The notes beneath the pieces are model-generated. The model worked only from the letters and a program-made list of their open reading frames with translations. It did not search any database and was not told where the DNA came from. A program made the translations under genes and the position numbers. From Aequorivita marisscotiae (GTDB lineage: Bacteria; Bacteroidota; Bacteroidia; Flavobacteriales; Flavobacteriaceae): DNA of 64,000 nucleotides. Position 1 is the stretch's first letter. Each line of letters begins with the position of its first letter. Shown piece after piece: positions 45,544-54,162 of this stretch. The DNA is taken from assembly GCF_029814825.1 (NCBI RefSeq), contig NZ_CP122379.1:3264501-3328500 (forward strand), written 5' to 3'.

Positions 45544-45569
45544 AAACGTAGCGCTTTTACGGGTTTTCT
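45533..45569. terminator. Bidirectional terminator overlapping the stop codon
   Basis: AAAACCCGTAAAA (45533-45545) pairs perfectly with TTTTACGGGTTTT (45555-45567). The TAA stop of the thioredoxin-like gene lies within the left arm. The converging transglycosylase gene ends 20 bases away. Confidence 0.85.
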
Positions 45570-45586
45570 AAACGTTTTGCAATCTA

Positions 45587-46507
45587 TTATTTATAATAGC
45601 CTTTTTCTGGTATTTCAATAAAATATTCCTTGCCCGAAGCATTTTTTAAATACGTATCGCGTAGCCAAGGGTTGTGAATTTTTAAAATTTTATAATTAAT
45701 TCCGTACGGTTTAATCCATTCTGCCCAATCTGTAACCGCCGTATCTACTTTTACCTTAAACGTGGGGATGTTTTGGTAAAGGTCTTTTTCCCTAAAATTA
45801 AAACCGTATTTTTTCGGGTTTTCCATTATTTCCTTTAGCGCTAAAATTCTAAAAACATACCTACTGGTTTCAGAATTTAGCAATAAATCGTAATAACTGG
45901 TTTCCTTTTGCCGGTTTATCTGTTTGTTCATTCCACCAACACCTGCATTGTACGATGCGGCAGCCATTGTCCAGCTTCCAAATTTATCTTTAGATTTTTT
46001 TAAATACTCTGCCGCTACTCGGGTGGCTTTTTCGAGGTTGTATCGTTCATCTACATAATCGTTTATTTCCAGACCGTATTCAAGTCCGGTACCTTTCATA
46101 AAATGCCAAATACCCGAAGCACCCACAGGCGAACTGGTATATTCCAATCCACTCTCAGCCACTGCCAAATATTTAAAATCGTCTGGCAAACCATACTGTT
46201 TTAGCAAGGGTTCAATTTGTGGAAAGTATTTATTGGCGCGTTTAAAAAGCAGCAAGCCATTAGACTGCCAATAGGTGTTTACCAATAATTCTCTATCCAT
46301 TCGTTCCCTAATGTCTGGATTATGGAGCGGAACGGGTTCTCCGGCAAAATCCATTTTCTCGGGCAAAGGCAGCGCATAAACATTGTAATCGTTTACTAAT
46401 TTCTTTTCAAGATTTGCATCTGTGGGAGCATCTTGCACCGCGTGAATACTTAAAGCGCTTACAGTGAGTATTGCTACACCCACTCCTATTTTTGCTATCA
46501 ATTTCAT
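45587..46507 (-). CDS. Lytic transglycosylase (MltD/Slt-type domain)
   Basis: 306 residues. An N-terminal signal or anchor (about 5-24) precedes a goose-lysozyme/SLT-like domain at about 105-230. The catalytic Glu is E118 in AVAESGLEY, followed by SPVGASGIWHFM and AAASYNAGVGGMNK, the family's second and third motifs. No LysM repeats follow, unlike MltD. It cleaves peptidoglycan with formation of anhydromuramic ends. It lies 60 bases after an alpha/beta hydrolase gene on the same strand, probably in one transcript from the promoter near 47284-47316. Confidence 0.9.
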   Translation of the reverse strand: MKLIAKIGVGVAILTVSALSIHAVQDAPTDANLEKKLVNDYNVYALPLPEKMDFAGEPVPLHNPDIRERMDRELLVNTYWQSNGLLLFKRANKYFPQIEPLLKQYGLPDDFKYLAVAESGLEYTSSPVGASGIWHFMKGTGLEYGLEINDYVDERYNLEKATRVAAEYLKKSKDKFGSWTMAAASYNAGVGGMNKQINRQKETSYYDLLLNSETSRYVFRILALKEIMENPKKYGFNFREKDLYQNIPTFKVKVDTAVTDWAEWIKPYGINYKILKIHNPWLRDTYLKNASGKEYFIEIPEKGYYK

Positions 46508-46567
46508 AAAATCAAAATTTTTAATAAAGATACTTAATATAGCTAATTCTACGGAACAAAGCCACTA

Positions 46568-47227
46568 TTATTCTTCAAAAATCTGCAACAATGTTTTGGA
46601 AATTTTTCGTCCCTTATTCAATATCATAATATGTGTTCCGCCTTTTATAACACGGCAATCGCTAATATATTTTATAGGAAACACTACATCGTTTTCCCCG
46701 TGAAGGTGCACTATATTATCAATTTTCTCCGTCCTATTCCAAGTTATCATTTTTTCTAACGACCAGTCTAAATATTGTTTGTTGCGCACGTGAAGGTATT
46801 CTTGATAAAGCGATAGGCGCTTTTGGGTTTTGGGACCTATTGAAAATTTGGTTAAATCTTCAACACTTAAAACCAAACTGGTAGGAATAAGTTTGTACGC
46901 TTTGGTAAATCTGGCTAGTTTCATACGTCGAGGAAGCTCTTCTTTAGATTTTACACTGGAAATAATTATAAGTTTTTTCAACTTTAAAAAACGACTCATT
47001 TCCTGAACTACGACCCCACCAAACGACACTCCTATTAATATTGGATTTTCTTCCTTAACACGACGCGCCATTTTTTCGGCATATGCATCTAAGCTTTCTC
47101 CTTTTTCTGGAATTAACCACTCTAATATATGGGTTACATAATTTTCAGGAAACTTAATGTTCTTAAAAATTTCACCACCGGCCGCCAAACCTGGAACAAA
47201 ATAGATATGCGTTTTTTGAGAGTTCAT
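46568..47227 (-). CDS. Alpha/beta hydrolase
   Basis: 219 residues without signal peptide. The oxyanion region is FVPGLAAGG, the nucleophile elbow is GVSFGG (Ser68), the acid is in LHGENDVVFP, and the His is in KGGTHIMIL. A full catalytic triad is therefore present, but the substrate is unknown. The short length with little cap domain resembles carboxylesterase-like or thioesterase-like enzymes. It probably shares a transcript with the lytic transglycosylase; a complete promoter lies about 57-89 bases upstream. Confidence 0.85.
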   Translation of the reverse strand: MNSQKTHIYFVPGLAAGGEIFKNIKFPENYVTHILEWLIPEKGESLDAYAEKMARRVKEENPILIGVSFGGVVVQEMSRFLKLKKLIIISSVKSKEELPRRMKLARFTKAYKLIPTSLVLSVEDLTKFSIGPKTQKRLSLYQEYLHVRNKQYLDWSLEKMITWNRTEKIDNIVHLHGENDVVFPIKYISDCRVIKGGTHIMILNKGRKISKTLLQIFEE

Positions 47228-47283
47228 AAGTCTTTTGTGAAGAAAATGGTAAAGCCCAAAGATTATTCGTAAATTTACGGGTA

Positions 47284-47316
47284 CAAAGATAGAATTATAT
47301 AACCGTTTCTTAACAA
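47284..47316 (-). promoter_or_regulatory. Promoter of the hydrolase-transglycosylase pair
   Basis: On the minus strand TTG (47316-47314), 22-base spacer, TATCTTTG (47291-47284). Both elements fit the Bacteroidota consensus. Confidence 0.65.
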
Positions 47317-47477
47317 CTGAACAATTTCAGTGATAATTTACTTTGAAAAAAAGACGAACATCCAACTTTAGCATTTTTATAAAATTATTTTTATTCAGGC
47401 CAAGTTATGAAATTAGGTGGCCATACTTCAATGGCATTCCATCTCAAAATTACTTTTCCAATTTAAAATAACTCACA

Positions 47478-47777
47478 ATGATTGAAGATGTAGAAATTAC
47501 CGATAACGAATTTTTAAGACAATTTGAACTCGAAATTGGCGATAATATGGCGCGCATCGAGTATGCCTTACAAGACCGAAAAATATTCTTAACAAAGTAT
47601 GATATGCCAGAAGACCTCGAAGAGCAGGGGTTTAGGGAGATTTTTATAAAAGCTGTTTTTGAAGAAGTAAAAAACCGTGGCATTAGTTTAGTTCCTACCA
47701 GTCCGGAAATTGCAGGGTTTATGCGAAAAAATCGCAGAAAGTATAAAGATTTGTTGCCAGTAGGTATAAATATTTAG
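47478..47777 (+). CDS. GNAT-type acetyltransferase, small YjdJ-like form
   Basis: 99 residues. The pattern EIGDNMARIEYALQDRKIFL TKY (split here for reading), PEDLEEQGFREIFIKAVFEE and VPTSPEIAGFMRKN follows the small Gcn5-related N-acetyltransferase family (YjdJ/YidJ-like). Such proteins keep the acetyl-CoA-binding strand and helix with only about 95 residues. The usual GxG of the pyrophosphate loop is weakly kept (EEQGF). Target unknown. The next gene starts 34 bases downstream and may be co-transcribed. Confidence 0.72.
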   Translation: MIEDVEITDNEFLRQFELEIGDNMARIEYALQDRKIFLTKYDMPEDLEEQGFREIFIKAVFEEVKNRGISLVPTSPEIAGFMRKNRRKYKDLLPVGINI

Positions 47778-47811
47778 TGAGGATTTTTAAATCCTAAACT
47801 TAAAGCATTCT

Positions 47812-48447
47812 GTGAAAAATATTTCCTTAACACTTTTTCTTGCGATTTTGTTTTCACAAAATATTTATGCGCAATTTTTTGAGAGCAATGATTTATACGG
47901 AAATATTGGGATAGCCGGAGGTAATTTTTTAGGATCTGAAGCAGGTGCCAATTTAATATTAAAAGAAGAATATTTTATTCACGTAGGCACTATTTATTTT
48001 CAATCTAAAGCTAGCGAAAAACCTCAAAATTATAACGCCGGAAGTGGAATCGTAGGTAGTGGTGATTCCGATATTAAAGATAGGTATAACACTTTAAATA
48101 TTAGAGGGGGTTATGTTTTGAAAATGAGTTCAAAATTTAGAGCTGTTTTTAACGGAGGGCTAGGATTGCAATTCCGGGATTATGCCACAGATTTTACAGT
48201 GCATACGCCAATTGAAGGCAACGGTGGGTTTAACTTTGGTTCTAGCCCATCTCACGATTTTATTCGAAAAAATGATGTATCAGCGGCTCTAATAATCAGT
48301 CCCCGACTTGAATATCTTCCTTCACGGAATTATGGTGTATTTGTTTCGCCATTATTTATCTTCAATAAAAACGACAATTTCTTCGGAGTTAGTGTAAATG
48401 CTATAATTGGAAAACTAAAAAATAAAGAAGATATCCGAAATTTTTAA
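47812..48447 (+). CDS. Exported beta-rich protein, probable outer-membrane barrel
   Basis: 211 residues starting at GTG 47812, which opens a signal peptide (MKNISLTLFLAILFSQNIYAQ); no ATG gives one. The mature part alternates polar and hydrophobic strands (YGNIGIAGGNF, EYFIHVGTIYF, FRAVFNGGLGLQFRDY, NYGVFVSPLFIF, FFGVSVNAIIG) as expected of a small beta-barrel. No family was recognised. Its stop lies within the last codons of mtaB on the other strand (four-base overlap). Confidence 0.7.
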   Translation: MKNISLTLFLAILFSQNIYAQFFESNDLYGNIGIAGGNFLGSEAGANLILKEEYFIHVGTIYFQSKASEKPQNYNAGSGIVGSGDSDIKDRYNTLNIRGGYVLKMSSKFRAVFNGGLGLQFRDYATDFTVHTPIEGNGGFNFGSSPSHDFIRKNDVSAALIISPRLEYLPSRNYGVFVSPLFIFNKNDNFFGVSVNAIIGKLKNKEDIRNF

Positions 48448-49787
48448 CCAACCATTGCGCTAGATAATTTTGGCGCTTTTTTAAACCGCACCAAACCATC
48501 CGTGTCAATTTCGGTTAAGGTAATTTCGGCCAAAGTGTTTACCAATGCTGGATTCCACGGGGCTTTTACTTTTACGTAGTTTTCTGTAAAACCGTGAATA
48601 TACCCCTCTTTATTTTCGCCTTCAAAGAGCACGGTATGCATTGTGCCTAACTGACTTTCATAAAAAGCCCTTCTCTTTTTTACTGAAAGTCCACGTAACA
48701 TTTTGCTGCGCTTATTTCTAACTTTCATCGGAACCACTCCGTCCATTTCGGCGGCGGGAGTATTGTCTCTTTCAGAATAGGTGAAAACGTGTAAATACGA
48801 AATATCCAGTTCATTTAAAAAGTGATAGGTTTCCAAAAAGCGTTCGTCGGTTTCACCCGGAAAACCAACAATTACATCTACACCAATACAAGCATTTGGC
48901 ATTACTTCGCGAATTTTTGCAACTCTTTCAATATACAGTTCACGCATATAACGACGGCGCATCAATTTTAAAATTTCGTTGCTGCCACTTTGTAGCGGAA
49001 TGTGAAAATGAGGTACAAATGTTTTCGATTTAGAAACAAAATCGATGGTTTCATTTTTCAGAAGATTGGGCTCTATTGATGAAATTCTAAGCCGCTCAAT
49101 CCCCTCCACTTTGTCCAAAGCCTTCACAAGTTCAAGAAAAGTGTGTTCGTGTTTTTTATTGCCGAACTCTCCTTTTCCGTAGTCGCCAATATTAACCCCG
49201 GTTAAAACAATTTCCTTAATTCCCTGTGCCGAAATATCAGCAGCATTTTGCAGTACATTTTCCAAAGTATCGCTTCGAGAAATTCCGCGCGCCAGGGGGA
49301 TTGTGCAATATGTACATTTATAATCACACCCATCCTGCACTTTTAAAAATGCACGGGTTCTATCGCCAATGGAATAGGAACCTACGTAGAAATCGGCGTC
49401 TTCAATTTCACACGAATGAACCTCCCCAAAATCGTTTTTCGAAAGATCATTTAAGTAATCGGTAATCTTGAATTTTTCGGTAGCGCCCAAAACCAAATCA
49501 ACGCCATCTACATCAGCCAATTCCTGTGGCTTTAATTGTGCGTAACAGCCAACAGCGGCAACAAATGCTTTTGGATTGGCTTTCTGCGCTTGTTTTACGA
49601 TAGTTTTAAACCGCTTATCGGCATTTTCGGTAACACTGCAAGTATTAATAACATAGATATCAGCCTCTTCAGAAAAATCTACACGTTGAAAGCCTTCACC
49701 TTCAAAATTTCTGGCAATAGTAGAGGTTTCACTAAAGTTAAGCTTACAACCGAGTGTATAAAATGCGACTTTTTTTGATGCGTTCAT
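48444..49787 (-). CDS. mtaB: tRNA t6A37 methylthiotransferase MtaB
   Basis: 447 residues from ATG 49787. The frame could extend 21 codons upstream, but those lie over the divergent gene's start, and the family begins at KVAFYTLGCKLN. Cys14, Cys50 and Cys81 are the N-terminal cluster ligands. Cys154, Cys158 and Cys161 (CDYKCTYC) bind the radical-SAM cluster. A TRAM-like domain ends the protein (TVLFEGENKEGYIHGFTENY). MtaB converts t6A to ms2t6A at tRNA position 37. The gene diverges from a peptide-binding lipoprotein gene 61 bases away. Confidence 0.93.
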   Translation of the reverse strand: MNASKKVAFYTLGCKLNFSETSTIARNFEGEGFQRVDFSEEADIYVINTCSVTENADKRFKTIVKQAQKANPKAFVAAVGCYAQLKPQELADVDGVDLVLGATEKFKITDYLNDLSKNDFGEVHSCEIEDADFYVGSYSIGDRTRAFLKVQDGCDYKCTYCTIPLARGISRSDTLENVLQNAADISAQGIKEIVLTGVNIGDYGKGEFGNKKHEHTFLELVKALDKVEGIERLRISSIEPNLLKNETIDFVSKSKTFVPHFHIPLQSGSNEILKLMRRRYMRELYIERVAKIREVMPNACIGVDVIVGFPGETDERFLETYHFLNELDISYLHVFTYSERDNTPAAEMDGVVPMKVRNKRSKMLRGLSVKKRRAFYESQLGTMHTVLFEGENKEGYIHGFTENYVKVKAPWNPALVNTLAEITLTEIDTDGLVRFKKAPKLSSAMVG

Positions 49788-49792
49788 TATTG

Positions 49793-49800
49793 TATTTTTG
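49793..49800 (+). promoter_or_regulatory. -7 box for the peptide-binding lipoprotein gene
   Basis: TATTTTTG fits TAnnTTTG and lies 48 bases before ATG 49849. TTTG at 49774-49777 is 15 bases upstream, slightly too close for a standard -33. A matching TATTTTTG for mtaB reads on the other strand at 49821-49814. Confidence 0.5.
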
Positions 49801-49848
49801 GCAAACGAGGGCACAAAAATACAAACTAAAATCGGTTCCCGAAAAAAC

Positions 49849-51489
49849 ATGCAGCAGGCTTTAAAAAATCTAATCTTTCACATTTCAATATGTTGTATCT
49901 CAATACTTTTGCTTTCCTGCAGAAATAACAAAGAAACCGACCGCGACCCCCTCGTTTTCCGCTATAATGAACACGGCAACATTCCTACCTTAGACCCTGC
50001 TTTTGCTCGAAATCCGCAAGCCATTTGGCCGGACAACCAACTTTATAACGGCTTGGTGCAATTAGATGATTCTTTAAACATTAAACCAGATATTGCCAAG
50101 AGTTGGGAGATAAACGATAGCACGAACACCTATATTTTTAAACTGAGAAACGATGTGTATTTTCATCAAAATATAGCTTTCGCACAGGATGGATTGCATA
50201 GTCCCAAACGCTATACACGCAAAGTGGAGGCACAGGATTTTGTTTACAGTTTTAACCGTTTGACCGATGAAAAAGTTGCCTCTTCGGGAAGTTGGGTGAT
50301 GAATTATGTTGAAAAATATTGGGCCAAAAACGACACTACTTTTGTAATAAAATTAAAACAACCCTTTCCGGCATTCTTAGGATTGCTCTCCATGCGGTAC
50401 TGTTCCGTAGTTCCGAAAGAGGCGGTGGAATATTATGGAAATGAATTCCGAAGAAATCCAGTGGGCACAGGTCCGTTTCAATTTAAAATGTGGGAAGAAA
50501 ACGTGAAGCTCGTTTTCAGAAAAAATCCGCTATATTTTGAGAGAGATGAAAATGGAGAAAAACTCCCCTATTTAGAAGCGGTTTCCATCACTTTTTTACC
50601 CGATAAGCAAAGTGAGTTTTTACAATTTGCACAAGGAAAACTCGATTTTATTTCGGGTTTGGACGGTAGTTATAAAGATGAGCTGTTAACCACCCGCGGA
50701 ACGCTTCAACCAAAATACCACGATTTGGCATATATGATTACGGGACCGTATTTAAATACGGAATACCTCGGATTTTTTCTCGGTACCGAAACGCCAGAAA
50801 TACAAAGCAAAACATTGCGGCAAGCAATAAATTATGGTTTCGACCGCCAAAAAATGGTAACGTATTTACGCAATGGAATGGGCATTCCTGCCATTCACGG
50901 ATTTATTCCTAAAGGACTGCCCGGTTATGCTGAAATTGACGGATATACCTATCAGCCCGAAAAAGCTAAACAATTAATTGAAAAATACAAAGTAGAAACT
51001 GGAGATTCCAAACCCGAAATTACCATTGGCACCAACAGCCAGTATTTAGATTTGTGCGAATATGTACAGCGCGAACTTGAAAAACTCGGGATTGCCGTAA
51101 CCATAGACGTAATGCCGCCTTCCACGCTCCGGCAGATGAAAAGTAGCGGCGAACTAGATATTTTTCGCGCCAGCTGGATTGCAGATTATCCCGATGCCGA
51201 AAACTATCTTTCGTTATTTTACAGTCCTAATTTTGCGCCGAATGGCCCTAATTATATGCACTTCAAAAACCAAACTTTCGACAGTATTTATGAAAAGTCA
51301 CTGACGATTTCAAATATTGAAAAACGAAAATTGAACTACACCAAAATGGATTCAATTATTGTTGAAGAAGCGCCCGTTGTTCCGCTGTTTTATGATATGG
51401 CCGTACGGTTTGTGAATAAAAAAGTTTCGGGTCTCGGTATAAACCCGCAGAATTTTTTGGTTTTAAAAAAGGTTAAAAAGAAGAAATAA
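49849..51489 (+). CDS. ABC transporter peptide-binding lipoprotein (SBP family 5)
   Basis: 546 residues from ATG 49849, chosen because it begins a lipoprotein signal (IFHISICCISILLLSC, lipobox LLSC). A frame open from 49798 would add 17 unlikely residues. The body is an OppA/DppA-type family 5 binding protein: GNIPTLDPAFARNPQ, NGLVQLDDSLNIKPDIAKSW, a NPVGTGPFQFKMW hinge, FDRQKMVTYLRNGMGIPAIH and DIFRASWIADYPDAENYLS. It probably binds peptides or other oligomers at the periplasm. No permease or ATPase genes are adjacent, so it is an orphan. Confidence 0.9.
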   Translation: MQQALKNLIFHISICCISILLLSCRNNKETDRDPLVFRYNEHGNIPTLDPAFARNPQAIWPDNQLYNGLVQLDDSLNIKPDIAKSWEINDSTNTYIFKLRNDVYFHQNIAFAQDGLHSPKRYTRKVEAQDFVYSFNRLTDEKVASSGSWVMNYVEKYWAKNDTTFVIKLKQPFPAFLGLLSMRYCSVVPKEAVEYYGNEFRRNPVGTGPFQFKMWEENVKLVFRKNPLYFERDENGEKLPYLEAVSITFLPDKQSEFLQFAQGKLDFISGLDGSYKDELLTTRGTLQPKYHDLAYMITGPYLNTEYLGFFLGTETPEIQSKTLRQAINYGFDRQKMVTYLRNGMGIPAIHGFIPKGLPGYAEIDGYTYQPEKAKQLIEKYKVETGDSKPEITIGTNSQYLDLCEYVQRELEKLGIAVTIDVMPPSTLRQMKSSGELDIFRASWIADYPDAENYLSLFYSPNFAPNGPNYMHFKNQTFDSIYEKSLTISNIEKRKLNYTKMDSIIVEEAPVVPLFYDMAVRFVNKKVSGLGINPQNFLVLKKVKKKK

Positions 51490-51500
51490 ATTAAATAAAT

Positions 51501-51782
51501 ATGGGGTTTGGTGGTTCGGCTGCAGCAATGGTACAATCTATTCGCAATAATGCGAAACAACTTGCAAAACGCAATAATTATTTTGAAAAGGATGTAAATT
51601 CAAAATATGGAACCTCAACTAAGATTGTTGATTACAAAAAAATGTCGCCTGCCCAGTTTGAAGCTTTCAAGCAAAAATTGAAAGAAAATGAACTAAGGCG
51701 CCAAAAGAATTTAGCGATTGTTTTTGGGAGTGTAATGCTTATAATTGTAGGTGTGATAATTTACTTCCTATTTTACCATTAG
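51501..51782 (+). CDS. Small single-pass membrane protein
   Basis: 93 residues: a Gly-rich start (MGFGGSAAAMV), a basic cytoplasmic helix region (NAKQLAKRNNYFEKD, FEAFKQKLKENELRRQK) and one C-terminal membrane helix (about 70-90, IVFGSVMLIIVGVIIYFLF), so C-tail-anchored. It follows the binding-protein gene by 11 bases. Its stop codon overlaps that of the converging GlmU-like gene by four bases. Function unknown. Confidence 0.72.
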   Translation: MGFGGSAAAMVQSIRNNAKQLAKRNNYFEKDVNSKYGTSTKIVDYKKMSPAQFEAFKQKLKENELRRQKNLAIVFGSVMLIIVGVIIYFLFYH

Positions 51783-52954
51783 CCTTTCCGCCATTCGGAA
51801 GTTTCCTCAAACACGTGTTCCAAAATTTGAGCGTCCATTTCTGAAAACTCAATATTTCTTCGGCCCATAACAACTTTTGCCACTTCAAAAGCTTTGTCGG
51901 TTTTATAGGTTGTAAATCCGCCACTTCCGCCCCAACTAAAGCTTGGGACAAAATTTCTGGGAAACCCGCTTCCGAATATATTGGCGCTCACGCCCACAAC
52001 CGTTCCGGTATTGAACATGGTATTGATTCCGCATTTGCTGTGATCGCCCATCATCAGTCCACAAAATTGCAAACCAGTTCGAGCAAAACCTTCGGTTTCA
52101 TAATTCCAAAGGCGTACTTCGGCATAGTTATTTTTTAAGTTGGAATTATTGGTATCTGCCCCCAAATTGCACCATTCGCCCAAAACTGAATTCCCTAAAA
52201 AACCATCGTGACCTTTATTTGAATAGCCAAAAATTACGCAATTATTTACTTCGCCCCCAACTTTACTGTGCGGGCCAATGGTGGTGTTGCTATAAATTTT
52301 AGCACCCATTTTTAAAGTTGCATGTTCACAAAGTGCAAATGGACCACGAACGGAACACGCTTCCATTATTTCGGAGTCTTTGCCAATATATATAGGGCCG
52401 TCCGAGGCATTTAAAGAACACAGCGGTAATTTTGCACCTTCTTCAATAAAAATATTTTCCGGATTGCTCGTCCAAACCGCGTCGGGAATGGGCTGTGATT
52501 TACGGCCCTTGGTAAGCATTTCGAAATCGCGTTTTATGGCGTCACCGTTTTTTGAAAAAATATCCCAAGTATTCTCAATTCTTAAAACATCGTTGTGGGC
52601 ATATTGAATTATATCAAAAGTTTCAAAATCTACTTCCTGCCCTTCCGTGGTGAAAAACGCGATGGGTTCGTCATCAAAAAATACGGCCTGATTTTCTTCC
52701 AATCCTTTAATGATGTTCACCAAATTTTCCGAAGGCAGAAAAGACGCATTTATAAAAATGTTTTTCTCGAGTTCCACAAACGGATACTTTTCCGAAAGAT
52801 AATCTTCGGTAACAGTTGTTGTAGTAAAACCTAAAAGATGTTCCCATTTTTCACGAATGGTTAAAATACCTACCCGAATATCCGCCACGGGACGGGTAAA
52901 GGTGAAAGGCAAAAGCTGGTTGCGGACGCTTCCGTCAAAGAGGATGTAATTCAT
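51779..52954 (-). CDS. GlmU-like putative sugar nucleotidyltransferase
   Basis: 391 residues from ATG 52954 (MNYILFDGSVRNQLLPFTFT). An upstream in-frame start at 53029 would add an artificial EIEIEI tract encoded by a hexanucleotide repeat. The N-terminal domain (about 1-180) has RPVADIRVGILTIREKWE, a degenerate form of the nucleotidyltransferase motif. The C-terminal part (about 190-380) is a left-handed beta-helix of hexapeptide repeats (IYIGKDSEIMEACSVRGPF, AKIYSNTTIGPHSKVGGEV). Bacteroidota carry this GlmU-like protein besides glmM/glmU; its exact substrate is not settled by the sequence. Confidence 0.82.
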   Translation of the reverse strand: MNYILFDGSVRNQLLPFTFTRPVADIRVGILTIREKWEHLLGFTTTTVTEDYLSEKYPFVELEKNIFINASFLPSENLVNIIKGLEENQAVFFDDEPIAFFTTEGQEVDFETFDIIQYAHNDVLRIENTWDIFSKNGDAIKRDFEMLTKGRKSQPIPDAVWTSNPENIFIEEGAKLPLCSLNASDGPIYIGKDSEIMEACSVRGPFALCEHATLKMGAKIYSNTTIGPHSKVGGEVNNCVIFGYSNKGHDGFLGNSVLGEWCNLGADTNNSNLKNNYAEVRLWNYETEGFARTGLQFCGLMMGDHSKCGINTMFNTGTVVGVSANIFGSGFPRNFVPSFSWGGSGGFTTYKTDKAFEVAKVVMGRRNIEFSEMDAQILEHVFEETSEWRKG

Positions 52955-52956
52955 TG

Positions 52957-53065
52957 GATTAACGATTGCTGATTTTTGATTGCTGATTTCGATTTCGATT
53001 TCGATTTCGATTTCGATTTCATAATTCAATATTACTCAAAATTCAGCAATCAACAATCGTTAATC
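52957..53065. repeat. Inverted repeat enclosing a GATTTC hexanucleotide array
   Basis: Six perfect GATTTC copies fill 52985-53020. The left arm (52957-52986) begins GATTAACGATTGCTGA and repeats TTGATTGCTGA. The right arm (53043-53065) is its near reverse complement, with GATTAACGATTGTTGATTGC on the minus strand. The array lies just upstream of the chosen GlmU-like start and is open in that frame as repeated Glu-Ile. Confidence 0.75.
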
Positions 53066-53080
53066 AACAATCTAAAATTA

Positions 53081-53109
53081 AAAAGCCCTCGATTTCTCGA
53101 AGGCTTTTA
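53081..53109 (-). terminator. Terminator of rpmE2
   Basis: AAAAGCC and TCGA pair with TCGA and GGCTTTT around a TTTC loop, with one C-A mismatch. On the minus strand it ends in a T run and lies 22 bases after the rpmE2 stop. Confidence 0.82.
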
Positions 53110-53130
53110 AATATTTTATAAAAGTGAAGA

Positions 53131-53412
53131 CTACTCTTCAGTTTTAGTTTCTGCTTTTGCAGGTTTTTTAAACTTGTTGTATTTGTTTTTAAATTTATCA
53201 ATACGTCCTGCAGTATCAATAAGTTTTGCTTTTCCGGTATAAAAAGGATGTGAAGTACGTGAAATCTCCATCTTTACCAAAGGATACTCAACACCATCTA
53301 CCTCGATAGTTTCTTTTGTATCGGCAGTTGATTTTGTAAGGAATACATCTTCATTGCTCATATCCTTAAAAGCAACTAATCTATAATTTTCTGGGTGGAT
53401 ACCTTTTTTCAT
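53131..53412 (-). CDS. rpmE2: 50S ribosomal protein L31, type B
   Basis: 93 residues. It opens [20 protein letters not shown] and continues with [37 protein letters not shown] and an acidic-basic tail. The zinc-binding cysteines of type A L31 are absent, which defines the type B (zinc-independent) form. A full promoter (TTG, 19-base spacer, TAAATTTG) lies 58-87 bases upstream, and the leader contains a short hairpin that could be used for control. Confidence 0.95.
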   Translation of the reverse strand: MKKGIHPENYRLVAFKDMSNEDVFLTKSTADTKETIEVDGVEYPLVKMEISRTSHPFYTGKAKLIDTAGRIDKFKNKYNKFKKPAKAETKTEE

Positions 53413-53444
53413 CTATCTAATATTATAATTTAAAAAATGCACGC

Positions 53445-53460
53445 TTCCGACCTTTCGGAA
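53445..53460. promoter_or_regulatory. Small hairpin in the rpmE2 leader
   Basis: TTCCGA (53445-53450) pairs with TCGGAA (53455-53460) around CCTT. It falls in the predicted 5' leader of rpmE2, between promoter and start codon. A regulatory role is a guess. Confidence 0.35.
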
Positions 53461-53469
53461 ATGAGTTTG

Positions 53470-53499
53470 CAAATTTAAGTATTAATTGGAAATTAGCAA
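53470..53499 (-). promoter_or_regulatory. Promoter of rpmE2
   Basis: On the minus strand TTG (53499-53497), 19-base spacer, TAAATTTG (53477-53470): full consensus with standard spacing. Confidence 0.75.
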
Positions 53500-53556
53500 C
53501 AAAATAATACACTTTTTTTATTCACCGCAAAATCGCCCGCAAATGTAACGTTTTAC

Positions 53557-53564
53557 TATATTTG
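53557..53564 (+). promoter_or_regulatory. -7 box of the DUF4199-glycosyltransferase operon
   Basis: TATATTTG fits TAnnTTTG and lies 60 bases before the DUF4199 start. No good -33 element was found. Confidence 0.45.
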
Positions 53565-53623
53565 TTTACTAACAAACCGAACCTGTCTGCCACTTTTTTG
53601 GTAGGCCAAAAAACCAATAAAAA

Positions 53624-54154
53624 ATGGAAACTCAAACTACTTCATTAAAAAAAATAGCACTCAATTATGGGGTTCTATTGGCATTACTTTCAATTGTTTT
53701 ACAAGTTATCTCTTACGTACTTGACGTTCATATTGATCGGCCATGGTGGCTAACTGTTCTTCAGTTAATTATTTCCGTAGGCGTTATTGTTTATGGTATA
53801 AAAGCATTTAAAATTTCAAACGAAAATTACCTTACACTGGGGCAAGCACTAAAAACCGGTTTGGCAATTAGCCTTGTAGCTGGAATTATTGCAGTAGTTT
53901 TTAACTATATTTTTATGAATTATATTGACCCCGATTTTGTTCAAAAAACCTTGGATTTCTCACGAGAACAAATGTTGGTAAAAAACCCAGAGATGACACA
54001 GGAACAAATCGATATGGCAATGAACATGTCTGCAAAATTTATGTCACCAATGATAATGTCTGCTTTCGCAATAATTGCAACTTTGTTTTTTGGATTTATT
54101 ATTTCGCTTTTCGCTGGATTGGTAATGAAGAAAAACCCACCTCAACATCTTTAA
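53624..54154 (+). CDS. DUF4199 integral membrane protein
   Basis: 176 residues with four hydrophobic segments (about 12-30, 42-60, 78-100 and 145-168). This matches DUF4199: YGVLLALLSIVLQVI, then ISVGVIVYGIKAFK and YLTLGQALKTGLAISLVAGI, and an amphipathic loop before the last helix. Function unknown. In Bacteroidota it typically precedes a GtrB-like glycosyltransferase, as here, with only eight bases between them. A joint role in lipid-linked sugar handling is inferred. Confidence 0.85.
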   Translation: METQTTSLKKIALNYGVLLALLSIVLQVISYVLDVHIDRPWWLTVLQLIISVGVIVYGIKAFKISNENYLTLGQALKTGLAISLVAGIIAVVFNYIFMNYIDPDFVQKTLDFSREQMLVKNPEMTQEQIDMAMNMSAKFMSPMIMSAFAIIATLFFGFIISLFAGLVMKKNPPQHL

Positions 54155-54162
54155 TTAGCTGA

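Noticed and set aside
49788..49850. 21-codon upstream extension of mtaB
   Set aside because: It lies over the divergent promoter and start of the binding-protein gene; the family begins at the ATG 49787.
52955..53029. Extended N-terminus (MNYEIEIEIE...) for the GlmU-like protein
   Set aside because: The extension is encoded by a simple hexanucleotide array, and the family's normal start MNYILFDGSVRNQLLPF begins at the downstream ATG.
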